Positions 8,316 through 16,167 of a stretch of 34,508 nt of DNA are shown one piece after another (positions within the stretch are counted from its first letter, which is position 1; each line of letters opens with the position of its first letter). Below the pieces are notes generated by a model. It saw nothing but the letters and a program-made list of their open reading frames with translations. It was not told the DNA's origin and did no database searches. Source of the DNA: Prevotella sp. GTDB taxonomy: Bacteria; Bacteroidota; Bacteroidia; Bacteroidales; Bacteroidaceae. Made by a program: the position numbers and the translations under genes. The stretch is taken from contig JAFSNG010000066.1 in the NCBI GenBank assembly GCA_017447515.1, positions 1 through 34,508 of the forward strand, written 5' to 3'.

Positions 8316-9791
8316 TTACTTCACTCTCGCCTTCGCGGGCTTGCTCTCGTTCTGCAAGCGGTCGAGGGCGGTGACGACGTAGACGCACGGCAGCTGTTCG
8401 GTAGTGGGAACCTCGTAGAACGGATTGGCAGTGACGGCCTTCAGATGGGCACCGTCCAGCGTCTCGGGCTCGCCCTTGTCGAAGCGGTAGACGGCGTAAC
8501 GCGTGGCCTCGTCCTTCCAGTCTTTACCCTTGGGCGGCAACCACATCAACACGTGTTGCCCGTCGAAATTGAAGTGCTTCAGCTTGCGGACTTTCTTCGG
8601 CGCCTTCTTGTCGATCTGTTCCATGACGGGCTGCAAGGCCGGCGTGCGCCAATAGACGTTGCGCAGCGTGGTGCCGTAGTTGCCGACATTATCAACTGCA
8701 GCCTTGGCGTACCACAGCACCGTTCCCTTTACGCGTGGCAACTGCTGGTGGAGCGACATCTTCGCCCCCAGTTGGTGGCAGTTCGGATCCTTCGGGTCAG
8801 GGTATTTCACGGTGCGCTCGACGTCCTCACCGATATATAAGTCGCTGTTCGTTATATGCTTACTCCACCAATGGATGAGCTCGTCGTAGTCGGCGGCACG
8901 ATTGCCAATCTCCCAATAAATCTGCGGCACGCAATAGTCCATCCAACCTTTAGCATCCCACAGCAGCACGTCGGCATAGAGGTCGTCATAGTTCTGCAAA
9001 CCATTAGTGCGGCTGCCGTTGGGGTCGCTCTTCTGGTTACGATAGATGCCGAAGGGCGAGACGCCAACCTTCACCCACGGCTTGGCGTCGTGAACGGTAC
9101 GATAGAGCTGTTCGATAAACAGGTTGACGTTATAGCGGCGCCAGTCGCCACGGTCGCTGATGCCGTTGTTGTTGGCGCGGAACTGGGCTGCGTCGGGAAT
9201 CTGAACGCCAGCCACGGGATAGGGATAGAAGTAGTCATCGATGTGCAATCCATCGACGTCATAGCGTGTCACGATGTCGCGGACGACATCGCAGATATAG
9301 TCGCGGCAGGCCTGCAGGGCAGGGTTCAACAGCGTCAGACCGTCGTACTGGAACGTCCATTCGGGATGCTGCACAATGACATGGTTGCGAGCATTGCTGT
9401 GTGCCGTCTTCGTCTTGGCACGATAGGGGTTAATCCATGCGTGCAGCTCCATGCCGCGCTTGTGGCACTCGTTGACCATCCAAGCCAGCGGGTCCCAATA
9501 GGGATAGGGTTTGGCGCCCTGTTCGCCGGTCAGGTAGTAGCTCCATGGCTCGATGTTGCTCTCATAGAGGGCGTCGCACTCGGGCCTCACCTGGAAGATG
9601 ATGGCGTTGCAGCCGTCTTTCTGCAGCTCGTTCAATTGGTACGTCAGCGTCTTTTTCATCGCCTCGGTACCCATGCCCTTAAACTGTCCGTTCACGCACT
9701 GAATCCAGGCGCCGCGGAACTCGCGTTTGTGCTGCGCTGGCAAAACCAGTGCAAGCAACAGCATCAATCCTATCGACAATATTCTTCTCAT
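8316..9791 (-). CDS. Secreted GHL10/DUF187-type glycoside hydrolase-like protein (YngK family)
   Basis: 491 residues with signal peptide MRRILSIGLMLLLALVLPAQ. The start of the mature domain, KREFRGAWIQCVNGQF, and motifs IIFQVRPECDALYESNIEPW, MELHAWINPYRA, DGLHIDDYFYPYP, and MDYCVPQIYWEIG place it in the GHL10 (DUF187) TIM-barrel family, distantly related to GH13 and GH10-like enzymes. The paired Asp in HIDDYF are likely catalytic-site residues. A C-terminal fibronectin-like region follows (about 400-491). Substrate is not established for the family; cell-wall or glycan cleavage is often proposed. It lies 22 bases downstream of smpB, probably in one transcript. Confidence 0.9.
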   Translation of the reverse strand: MRRILSIGLMLLLALVLPAQHKREFRGAWIQCVNGQFKGMGTEAMKKTLTYQLNELQKDGCNAIIFQVRPECDALYESNIEPWSYYLTGEQGAKPYPYWDPLAWMVNECHKRGMELHAWINPYRAKTKTAHSNARNHVIVQHPEWTFQYDGLTLLNPALQACRDYICDVVRDIVTRYDVDGLHIDDYFYPYPVAGVQIPDAAQFRANNNGISDRGDWRRYNVNLFIEQLYRTVHDAKPWVKVGVSPFGIYRNQKSDPNGSRTNGLQNYDDLYADVLLWDAKGWMDYCVPQIYWEIGNRAADYDELIHWWSKHITNSDLYIGEDVERTVKYPDPKDPNCHQLGAKMSLHQQLPRVKGTVLWYAKAAVDNVGNYGTTLRNVYWRTPALQPVMEQIDKKAPKKVRKLKHFNFDGQHVLMWLPPKGKDWKDEATRYAVYRFDKGEPETLDGAHLKAVTANPFYEVPTTEQLPCVYVVTALDRLQNESKPAKARVK

Positions 9792-9813
9792 ATTCTTAAA
9801 CTCCTTGAACTCT

Positions 9814-10296
9814 TTACTTGTACTTCTTCATTGCGCGATCCATTTCGCGGCGGTCCTCCTTTTCCTTCAGCGTCTGGCGCTTATCGAACTCCTTTTTACC
9901 CTTGCACAGAGCGATGTCCATCTTCGCGCGGCCCTTCTCGTCGATGAATACCAACAGCGGCACGATGGTATAACCCGTCTGCTTCGTTGCCGACGCCAGC
10001 TTCTGAATCTCGCAGCGCGTCAGCAGCAGCTTCCGGTCGCGCTTCATCTCGTGGTTGTTGTACGACCCGTAGAAGTACGGCGACACATTCATGCCCTTCA
10101 CCCACAGCTCGCCGTTGATGATGGTGCAATACGTATCCACCAGCGACGCCTTGCCCAGGCGGATGCTCTTGATTTCGGTCCCCGTCAGCACGATGCCGGC
10201 CATGTAGGTCTCGATGAAGAAATACTCGAAACCCGCCTTCTTGTTCTTTATGTTCACAGGGCTCTTCTTCCTGATCAGTTCTTCTTCCTTGTTCAT
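9814..10296 (-). CDS. smpB: SsrA-binding protein SmpB
   Basis: 160 residues, normal length. SmpB binds tmRNA and brings it to ribosomes stalled on broken mRNAs. Family signatures are present: [40 protein letters not shown], the internal [17 protein letters not shown], and the basic C-terminal tail [20 protein letters not shown] that enters the ribosomal A site. No separate promoter was found in the 84 bases before it, so it may be transcribed with the DUF4375 gene upstream. The ssrA gene itself is not in the window. Confidence 0.97.
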   Translation of the reverse strand: MNKEEELIRKKSPVNIKNKKAGFEYFFIETYMAGIVLTGTEIKSIRLGKASLVDTYCTIINGELWVKGMNVSPYFYGSYNNHEMKRDRKLLLTRCEIQKLASATKQTGYTIVPLLVFIDEKGRAKMDIALCKGKKEFDKRQTLKEKEDRREMDRAMKKYK

Positions 10297-10336
10297 GTAA
10301 TTATTCTATAATTCCATGACTTTTGTCACGACTCGA

Positions 10337-10361
10337 CAAAATTCGAACGAGTTCGATTTTG
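10337..10361. repeat. Inverted repeat between the DUF4375 gene and smpB
   Basis: CAAAATTCGAAC and GTTCGATTTTG flank a 2-base centre; one base is unpaired. The A- and T-rich outer arms could make a two-way attenuator or terminator between the genes. Only moderate: no T-run follows it outside the stem. Confidence 0.4.
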
Positions 10362-10380
10362 CACTGGCTGCTCCAAAAGT

Positions 10381-10887
10381 TCATTGTTCAATTAATGCAA
10401 ATTGTTCAATATGCTCGTCTATGTAGTGAGCAATATCCGCCGTCCACTGTTCTTCCTCCTCGACGAACGTGTCGTCTAGCTCGTCGAACTCAGGGAACTG
10501 CTCGAACAGCGCCATAAACTCATCGTCCGTGCAGTCGTGCTCAATTTGCTCACCATATTTAACATATAAGGTATGCGCACTATAAATCAGTTTCGACAAT
10601 TCGCGCAACCCCCATAATTTCAACGCTTTGGCCAACGGATTCTTGAAGATAAACGGTCCGTAGCCGTTGTGAATCAGCTGGACGAAACCGCCGTCCATCA
10701 CCTCCTCGTGCAATACGTCCCAAGCCAGCAGCGTCACCTGGTCGCTGTTCAGCTCAGCCATCGTCTCGGCCGTCAGTTCGCCGCCGATAGCCTCCTTCGT
10801 CGCCCGCACGAAACAGCCCACGAACGCGTCCATTCCCTCGCCCGCCGCCTCGCGCAAATCACTGTCCTTTATTCTCACTTCTATCAT
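10381..10887 (-). CDS. DUF4375 (DMP19-like) family protein
   Basis: 168 residues from ATG 10887 (MIEVRIKDSDLREAAGEG). An open frame continues far upstream but there it reads through the neighbouring gene out of frame, and the promoter lies just before 10887. The core LLAWDVLHEEVMDGGFVQLI followed by HNGYGPFIFKNPLAKALKLW has the NGGF-Q-hydrophobic-N-G pattern of DUF4375, whose eukaryote- and phage-related DMP19 member mimics DNA. The C-terminal third is strongly acidic (FPEFDELDDTFVEEEEQW), in keeping with DNA mimicry, but function here is unknown. Probably cytoplasmic. It may head a transcript with smpB and the GHL10 gene. Confidence 0.8.
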   Translation of the reverse strand: MIEVRIKDSDLREAAGEGMDAFVGCFVRATKEAIGGELTAETMAELNSDQVTLLAWDVLHEEVMDGGFVQLIHNGYGPFIFKNPLAKALKLWGLRELSKLIYSAHTLYVKYGEQIEHDCTDDEFMALFEQFPEFDELDDTFVEEEEQWTADIAHYIDEHIEQFALIEQ

Positions 10888-10895
10888 AATGCCTG

Positions 10896-10926
10896 CAAAG
10901 GTACAAATAAGCGAGCAAAACGCAAA
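10896..10926 (-). promoter_or_regulatory. Promoter of the DUF4375 gene (shared promoter family)
   Basis: Minus-strand TTTG (10923-10926), 19-base spacer, TACCTTTG (10896-10903), nine bases before the ATG. The spacer contains TTTTGCTCGCTTATT, the same sequence as in the purU promoter; see findings. Confidence 0.75.
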
Positions 10927-10958
10927 ATAAATCACTATATATTTTCGTTTGCGAGCGG

Positions 10959-11567
10959 TCAGGGTAGGACGAAGCGGAGCGATTCGAGGAACTGGACGAG
11001 GAGGATGTAGACGGGCAGCAGCGGCGCACACTGGCGCAGACCGTAGACCAGCGCGCCGTAGATGTCGGCCAGCGACTGGAACGAGCCGGCGACAATGCCG
11101 TAAAGAATGGCGGCCATGAGGACACCGAAGGCAGCAAGGGGCACTAGGCTGGCGGAGAACGGCGAGGGCCAGAGCAGTCCGCTGGCGGAGAGCAGCACGG
11201 CATGAGGCACGGCGGTGAGCAGCACGACGATGCCGACGTAGACGACGAGGAACGCCGCGGCAATGATGCGGGCACGGCTGGCGCGATAGGTGTTCTCGGT
11301 CAGCGCGGCGTGTGGTGAGGCGGTATCGCGCGGACCGCGGCAACGGACGACAGCCCCGTAGGCCATAGCCAGCAGCAGCAGCCAGACGAGCACGGGGCTG
11401 GCGACGCTCTCGGCGAAATGGCCCAGGAACCAGCGGATACCCTCCTCGGACAACATGCTGCGTACGCCGCTCAACGGCAGCGCGGCGCTCCACAGCCACG
11501 AGCCCAGCATGAGCAGCTGCTGGGCTAGCACCAGCGCAAGGGCAATATGTGGGAGTTTAGTCCGCAT
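10959..11567 (-). CDS. Short AbgT-like membrane protein
   Basis: 202 residues from ATG 11567, which overlaps the end of the response regulator gene by 11 bases. About five hydrophobic segments. Two stretches resemble the AbgT (p-aminobenzoyl-glutamate) transporter family: MLSEEGIRWFLGHFAESVAS near residue 38, like the periplasmic LxxxGIRWxxxxxVxNF segment, and YGIVAGSFQSLADIYGALVY near the end, like the last AbgT domain. AbgT proteins have about 500 residues, so the middle (the core transport helices) is absent. It therefore is probably not a full transporter; a helper or sensor partner is possible. Its coupling to the two-component genes suggests a connected role. The family call is moderate; membrane location is firm. 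Confidence 0.75.
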   Translation of the reverse strand: MRTKLPHIALALVLAQQLLMLGSWLWSAALPLSGVRSMLSEEGIRWFLGHFAESVASPVLVWLLLLAMAYGAVVRCRGPRDTASPHAALTENTYRASRARIIAAAFLVVYVGIVVLLTAVPHAVLLSASGLLWPSPFSASLVPLAAFGVLMAAILYGIVAGSFQSLADIYGALVYGLRQCAPLLPVYILLVQFLESLRFVLP

Positions 11568-12273
11568 CGGGCACAAGATTGTCAATATCGAGGATGCGCA
11601 GTTCGAGGGCGCGGACGACGAGGCGCGTGGCATTGACGCTCTCGCCGCCGGGGAACAGTTTCTTCACCAGTTCGTTCTGGCGCTTCTCCAGACTCTTCAC
11701 GCCGAAGGGCATGCCACGCAGCGTGGTAATCTGCTCCTTGGTATAGCCCAGCGCGAGGTGGCGCAGGAACCGCTCGTCGTACTCGTCGATTTCGTAGTCG
11801 ATGAGCGCCTCCTGGCTGGCCAGCTGCGATGACACGGCCTGCTTGAAGCGGTCGACGATGCGTTCGAGGATGGGTTCATTGAACACCAGCGCCTTGCCCT
11901 CCATGACGGAGCGCACGTCGTGGCGCGTCAGCAGTTCGCCGCTCTTCAGTATGATGCCGTCAGCACCCGCATCAAGCACGTCGACCCACAGTTTCTCGTT
12001 GAGTATTTCGCCAGTGAAGATGAGCACCTTCACCTGCGGGTACATCTCCTTGGTCTGGCGACATATCTCGACGCCGACGGTCGTGGAGCCGCCCAACCCG
12101 AGGTCGAGCAGCACGAGGTCGGGCTGCTGTTTCTTGATGAGTCGCCAGAACGACAGCTCGTCGTCGGCAGTACCGATGACTTCTGCCTCAGGAATCTCGT
12201 TACGAACGATACCTTCCGTGCCTTTGAGTTCGAGGGGCACATCCTCGACGATAATAAGTTTAAACCTGTCCAT
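11557..12273 (-). CDS. Response regulator with LuxR-like DNA-binding domain
   Basis: 238 residues. Receiver domain at 1 to about 125 with the acidic pair E10/D11, phosphoacceptor D57 (LVLLDLGLGG), T87 and K110 in the expected places. The C-terminal part, YDERFLRHLALGYTKEQITT to KSLEKRQNELVKKLFPGGES, has the layout of a LuxR/NarL helix-turn-helix, though rather diverged. It begins inside the last 14 bases of the sensor kinase gene, a typical translationally coupled cognate pair, and overlaps the next gene by 11 bases. Target genes are not evident; the surrounding KDG operon is a natural candidate. Confidence 0.93.
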   Translation of the reverse strand: MDRFKLIIVEDVPLELKGTEGIVRNEIPEAEVIGTADDELSFWRLIKKQQPDLVLLDLGLGGSTTVGVEICRQTKEMYPQVKVLIFTGEILNEKLWVDVLDAGADGIILKSGELLTRHDVRSVMEGKALVFNEPILERIVDRFKQAVSSQLASQEALIDYEIDEYDERFLRHLALGYTKEQITTLRGMPFGVKSLEKRQNELVKKLFPGGESVNATRLVVRALELRILDIDNLVPDAD

Positions 12274-15200
12274 TGTTGTATGTTGGTAGTGTGATTGTTA
12301 TTTCTTGCGGTGTGACCGTAATGCCACAGGCACGACGATGGGTAGCGTCGCCGTGGTCGCGAATAATCTGACGGCAACGCAGGTAGTCGATGTCCGACAG
12401 CGGCTTTTCGCTTGTGACGGTGAAGACGACATAACGGTCGTCCTGCCGCGTCACCTCGACATGCTGCGGACGGAGGATTTCGGCCAGGTAGCGCAACAGG
12501 TTTTCGTTGCCCAGCACAGGCGTATTCCACAGCGTCGTGTGGCTGACGTGAAGTTTGACCTGCTCCACCTGTCGGACGGCCTGCGTGCTGAGCAGCCCGT
12601 ACAGCTCGCGGTAGTATTGTGTCACCTCGTCCAGCGAGCCGACATCGCCCTTGTCGACGAGCTGTCGAATACGTGAAGGGTAGTACATCGTCTCATGCTT
12701 CAGCGCGGAGAGGCAGTTGTCGAGTACGTTGTTGGCCACATGGAGCTTGTTGTCCTCCAGCTCGGCACAGCGCAGCTCGTCGTCGGCCAGTTCGATGTTG
12801 TCCAACTGCATGCGCTCGCGGCGGTGGCGGTCGTAGAGACGGTGACGGTAGTACATCATATAGTAGGCTGGCACGATGAGCAACAGGATGACGATGAGCA
12901 GTATCATGGCAATGCGTTTGTTGGACTGCGACTGCTGCATGACGCGGCAATAGTCGGCCAGCGTGTTGTCGGCAGAGAGCTCTTTAAAGAGCTGGGTGTA
13001 CACCTTATTATTATATATATAGAGCGGCCACTCGTGGAGCGCCAATGCGGCGACGGCACTCTCGTTGCGGATATCGAGGATAATCTGGTAATTGACGTCG
13101 ACGCTGTCGTGGAGCCACTCAATCTCGGCAGGCAGGGACGAGGCATCGGTACCGTCGGCAGTCATGAGCAACAGGCTGTGGGGATGGTGTTGCAAATAGT
13201 GGCGGTTCAGTGCCGCGCGGCAGGAGTCGGCAAACAGCAATGTGCGCTCGTACTGTCCGTTGACGTTGCAGAAGTAGGCGGAGTCGGCAAAGACGTGGGC
13301 GCTGTCTATGGCTGTTGGTTGTTGGTTGTTAGCTGTTAGCTGTTGGCTGTTAGCTAATTGCGAATAGCCAAAAGCCAATAGCCAAATGCCAATAGCCAGA
13401 AGCTTTCCCTTCGGCAGGCGGAAGAAGAAACGCGACCCCCTACCCTGCTCGCTCTCGGCGGACAGCTGGCAGACACTGAAGAGCTGGCTCATCTTGCGGT
13501 ATTTCTCGATGATACCCTTGCAATTCATCAGTCCGAAGCCGTGTTCGCCAGTCACCTTATGGTCGAAAGCGTGAGCCAGCTGTTCGTCGGTCATGCCACA
13601 GCCGGTATCAGCCACGGACAGCTCCACGTAGTCAGCCTGTTCGGTGGCCGAGATGGTGACGCTGCCACCCTTGTCGGTGAACTTGCGGGCGTTGTCGGCC
13701 AGCGTGTTGAGCATGAAGAGCGTCAGCACGCGATCAGCCTTGACAATGGCATCGGTGGGTTCGACGCTGAGCGATACGCCTTTCATGTCGAATGCCGAGC
13801 GGCTGCGACCCACAATGTCGAACAGCGGTTGCAAGGGGAAGCTCTCGATGTGGAGGTTCAGTTCGCCGCGACGCAGCTGAATCCACGTCGTCAGCAGGTC
13901 GTTTTGCTCGTTGATTTTGTCGGTGACCTCACGGATATAGTCGAGGCGTTCGTGGTTTTCTGGATTGTCAGGATTTTCTATAGGTTCTTGAGATTCTAGA
14001 TGTTTCACTTCGTGGCGAATGCGGTCGATGAGCGGCAGGATGCCCACAACCACCGACACCTTGGCACGCTGATCGAGATTGCGACGCTCGGACTGTTCGA
14101 CACTCAGCTGTCGCATACGAACTTCTTCGGACTTCTGTTCGAGCACGTCGTCGAGCTCATTACCATCCTTGCTGCGGTGATTGAGGTAGTTGAACAACCA
14201 AAGCAGGAACAGTAGTAACACAATAGCGCAAACGACGGCAATGAGCATCCAGTTGAGCTGCTCGGAGGCTTTGTCGTAATGGGCGGCACGCGATTCAAGC
14301 TCACGATCCTGACGAGTTTGTTCCTGCAAGTCGAGGTAGAGGTTGCGGTTGTAGTCGCTGGCAGCCTTGTCGTTCAGGGCGGCATAGGCCACACTGAGCT
14401 GCTCGCGGATAGAGGCCACAAGGTCAGGGGCTTGATTGATGGTGGTGTCGGAGAGCGCCTTGTTCAGATGTTCAAGCGCCATCTCGTCGTCGCCGATGGC
14501 ATGATAGCAGGAGGCCAGCGTACGATGGGCACCGGCAATCTGGTAGATGTCGCCATAGTCCTCAAACAACTGCAACGCCTCCTCTGCCAGTTCCAGATCG
14601 CCAGTATGGTCGGCCAGTGCCTCCTTGGCCTGCGCCTCGAAATAAGGATAGTCGTGACGCTGGGCAATGGTCAGACAGCGCGTCAGACAATCCATTTCCT
14701 CCAGATAGATGTCCTCCTGGCTGCCCTCGGTGATGATGCCACCAGCGCCCATGTTGTATAGGTAATTGAGGAACTGTGCCGTGTCGCGGCGCACCTCATT
14801 AGGGTCAATCGCCATCAGGGCGTCGATGGACTGACGTTCGAGGCCTACATAATAATAGTAGGTGGAATTGACGATGCCGAACTCTGTCTCGGCATAGCGC
14901 AAGCGTTGTTGCTGGCGAGCGTCGAGTTGGTTGCGTTCTTCGTCGATTCGCTTCATGCAAGTGACCGACCGTTCACGGAAATCGTGGAAGTCCTTGTTAC
15001 GCGAGCGACGCTGACACAAGCGCATCTGTTGCACATAACACACAAGAAGTTCTATCTGATTATCAGTCAGTTGCGGTATTTCATTCAATATTTGCTCAGC
15101 CTGTTGATAATCCATTCTGACCATCTTGACAAAGGCCAGGTTATTCAGTCCTTCGGCAGTACCTTTCGCTGCTGAAGCATAATACTCAACGGAGTCAATA

Positions 15201-15328
15201 TTGCGATAGTGATAGGCATAGGAAAGAGAATTCAGCCTTTCCATCGCCTGCCTATCCGGCGATGAACAAGCTGAAAAAAGGAAAAGACCCAGTACGGCCA
15301 GAAGCCATACTGAGTCCTTAAAAGTCAT
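12260..15328 (-). CDS. Lipoprotein sensor histidine kinase with two kinase-like halves (DUF5112/DUF5113-like)
   Basis: 1022 residues from ATG 15328; an upstream ATG at 15361 lies in the aldolase gene and would hide the lipoprotein signal. Order: signal with lipobox FSAC (C21); TPR-rich periplasmic sensor about 30-355; membrane segment about 360-380; coiled dimerisation region 400-490 with RHEVKHL (H439) as the possible phosphosite; HATPase domain with LADNARKF (N546), DTGCGM (D574) and HGFGL; a second hydrophobic segment 642-655; a second periplasmic region to 805; membrane segment about 806-826; then LDNCLSALKHETMYYP (H878), which looks like an H-box, and a C-terminal domain with no N or G boxes. 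Layout resembles the DUF5112-DUF5113 kinases of Bacteroidales as I remember them. It follows the aldolase by four bases and overlaps its response regulator. Confidence 0.85.
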   Translation of the reverse strand: MTFKDSVWLLAVLGLFLFSACSSPDRQAMERLNSLSYAYHYRNIDSVEYYASAAKGTAEGLNNLAFVKMVRMDYQQAEQILNEIPQLTDNQIELLVCYVQQMRLCQRRSRNKDFHDFRERSVTCMKRIDEERNQLDARQQQRLRYAETEFGIVNSTYYYYVGLERQSIDALMAIDPNEVRRDTAQFLNYLYNMGAGGIITEGSQEDIYLEEMDCLTRCLTIAQRHDYPYFEAQAKEALADHTGDLELAEEALQLFEDYGDIYQIAGAHRTLASCYHAIGDDEMALEHLNKALSDTTINQAPDLVASIREQLSVAYAALNDKAASDYNRNLYLDLQEQTRQDRELESRAAHYDKASEQLNWMLIAVVCAIVLLLFLLWLFNYLNHRSKDGNELDDVLEQKSEEVRMRQLSVEQSERRNLDQRAKVSVVVGILPLIDRIRHEVKHLESQEPIENPDNPENHERLDYIREVTDKINEQNDLLTTWIQLRRGELNLHIESFPLQPLFDIVGRSRSAFDMKGVSLSVEPTDAIVKADRVLTLFMLNTLADNARKFTDKGGSVTISATEQADYVELSVADTGCGMTDEQLAHAFDHKVTGEHGFGLMNCKGIIEKYRKMSQLFSVCQLSAESEQGRGSRFFFRLPKGKLLAIGIWLLAFGYSQLANSQQLTANNQQPTAIDSAHVFADSAYFCNVNGQYERTLLFADSCRAALNRHYLQHHPHSLLLMTADGTDASSLPAEIEWLHDSVDVNYQIILDIRNESAVAALALHEWPLYIYNNKVYTQLFKELSADNTLADYCRVMQQSQSNKRIAMILLIVILLLIVPAYYMMYYRHRLYDRHRRERMQLDNIELADDELRCAELEDNKLHVANNVLDNCLSALKHETMYYPSRIRQLVDKGDVGSLDEVTQYYRELYGLLSTQAVRQVEQVKLHVSHTTLWNTPVLGNENLLRYLAEILRPQHVEVTRQDDRYVVFTVTSEKPLSDIDYLRCRQIIRDHGDATHRRACGITVTPQEITITLPTYNNGQV
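13311..13401. repeat. 13-unit heptanucleotide tandem repeat inside the sensor kinase gene
   Basis: Thirteen diverged 7-base units in register, each beginning with G: GCTGTTG, GTTGTTG, GTTGTTA and GCTGTTA types in the left half, and GCCAATA, GCCAAAA, GCCAAAT types in the right half. Because three units are 21 bases, the protein shows a seven-residue period: LLAIGIW, LLAFGYS, QLANSQQ, LTANNQQ. The first two heptads form the second hydrophobic segment of the kinase. Confidence 0.9.
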
Positions 15329-15332
15329 CGTT

Positions 15333-16001
15333 TTATGCGCGAGCCTTTGCCACATAACCAAGTGCCTCCTTGCACTTGTCGGTTACATACTGCCAGTCGC
15401 CAGCCTTCACCTTGTCACTGGGGAACAGCTTCGAGCCCATGCCAACGCAGAACACACCTGCCTTGAACCAGCCCTTCAGGTTCTCCTCCTCGGGAGCAAC
15501 GCCGCCAGTCACCATGATCTTCGACCAAGGCATGGGAGCTTTCAGACCCTTCACCATGTTCGGACCAACGACATCGCCAGGGAATACCTTCGTCAGGTCG
15601 CAACCCAGCTCCTGAGCCTTACCAATCTCAGAAACGGTCATACAGCCAGGGCAGTAAGGAACGAGGCGACGGTTGCAAACGGGAGCAATCTCGGGATTGA
15701 ACAGCGGACCAACGACGAAGTTGGCACCCAGCTGCAGATAAAGTGCTGCCGTGGGAGCATCAACGACGGAGCCGATACCCAAAGCCAGTTCAGGGCATTC
15801 CTTGTCGGCCCACTTGACAAGCTCACCAAAAATCTCGTGAGCGAAATCGCCACGGTTTGTAAACTCGAAAGCACGGACGCCACCCTCATAGCAGGCCTTC
15901 ACAACGTTCTTGCAAACTTCCAAATCCTTGTGATAGAAAACGGGCACCATACCGGTATCGCCGATTTTCTTCAATACTGCAATCTTATCAAACTTTGCCA
16001 T
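15333..16001 (-). CDS. eda: KDPG / 4-hydroxy-2-oxoglutarate aldolase
   Basis: 222 residues, class I aldolase of the KDPG/KHG family. It splits 2-keto-3-deoxy-6-phosphogluconate into pyruvate and glyceraldehyde 3-phosphate. Seen: the Schiff-base lysine K138 in DLTKVFPGD, the substrate phosphate site [11 protein letters not shown]-like ([20 protein letters not shown]), FEFTNRGD with the catalytic Glu and the Arg, and the [15 protein letters not shown] strand. It starts two bases after the stop of the DUF4177-like gene and ends four bases before the sensor kinase start. With kdgK it forms the last two steps of uronate (pectin) breakdown; without a visible 6-phosphogluconate dehydratase, the uronate route is more likely than the classical Entner-Doudoroff path. 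Confidence 0.95.
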   Translation of the reverse strand: MAKFDKIAVLKKIGDTGMVPVFYHKDLEVCKNVVKACYEGGVRAFEFTNRGDFAHEIFGELVKWADKECPELALGIGSVVDAPTAALYLQLGANFVVGPLFNPEIAPVCNRRLVPYCPGCMTVSEIGKAQELGCDLTKVFPGDVVGPNMVKGLKAPMPWSKIMVTGGVAPEEENLKGWFKAGVFCVGMGSKLFPSDKVKAGDWQYVTDKCKEALGYVAKARA

Positions 16002-16003
16002 AA

Positions 16004-16141
16004 TTACTCTTTATATTCACGCTTCAAATACAGGCGACAATCAAATACTGCAACAAGTTCCCAGCCTTCATAGCCCAGCTTGTTTAACTTCTTCTCGGTT
16101 CCTACAATTGAGGAAATCACCTTATATTCAAACTGTTTCAT
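16004..16141 (-). CDS. DUF4177-like small protein, 45 residues
   Basis: A small gene between kdgK and the aldolase: ATG at 16139-16141, stop at 16004-16006. It begins [20 protein letters not shown], continues [13 protein letters not shown] and ends LYLKREYKE. The pattern of a starting EYKV strand, a helix with LN-x-LG-x-EGWELV, and a closing strand ending in KRE is that of DUF4177, a small alpha/beta fold found in bacteria, function unknown. Codon use and spacing are normal: 26 bases after the kdgK stop and two bases before the aldolase ATG, so it should be translated from the operon mRNA. Likely cytoplasmic. Confidence 0.85.
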   Translation of the reverse strand: MKQFEYKVISSIVGTEKKLNKLGYEGWELVAVFDCRLYLKREYKE

Positions 16142-16167
16142 AATCAATTATTAATTGTCAATTAGTT
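16140..16167. repeat. Heptanucleotide repeat between kdgK and the DUF4177-like gene
   Basis: Four 7-base units in register, ATAATCA, ATTATTA, ATTGTCA, ATTAGTT. On the coding strand these read as TAATTGA/CAATTAA-type units, like those between hisH and hisA. It fills the whole gap between the two genes. Confidence 0.6.

Noticed and set aside
8856-9947. A 363-codon open frame antisense to the GHL10 gene and smpB
   Set aside because: Both genes on the minus strand have clear family motifs; the antisense frame crosses their junction and has low-complexity hydrophobic sequence.
10381-11499. A longer, 372-residue version of the DUF4375 protein
   Set aside because: The extra N-terminal part is Arg/Pro/Cys-rich and comes from reading the AbgT-like gene in the wrong frame; the promoter lies right before ATG 10887.
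15329-15361. ATG at 15361 as start of the sensor kinase
   Set aside because: It would overlap the aldolase gene and put 11 polar residues before the lipoprotein signal; ATG 15328 gives a standard lipobox signal.
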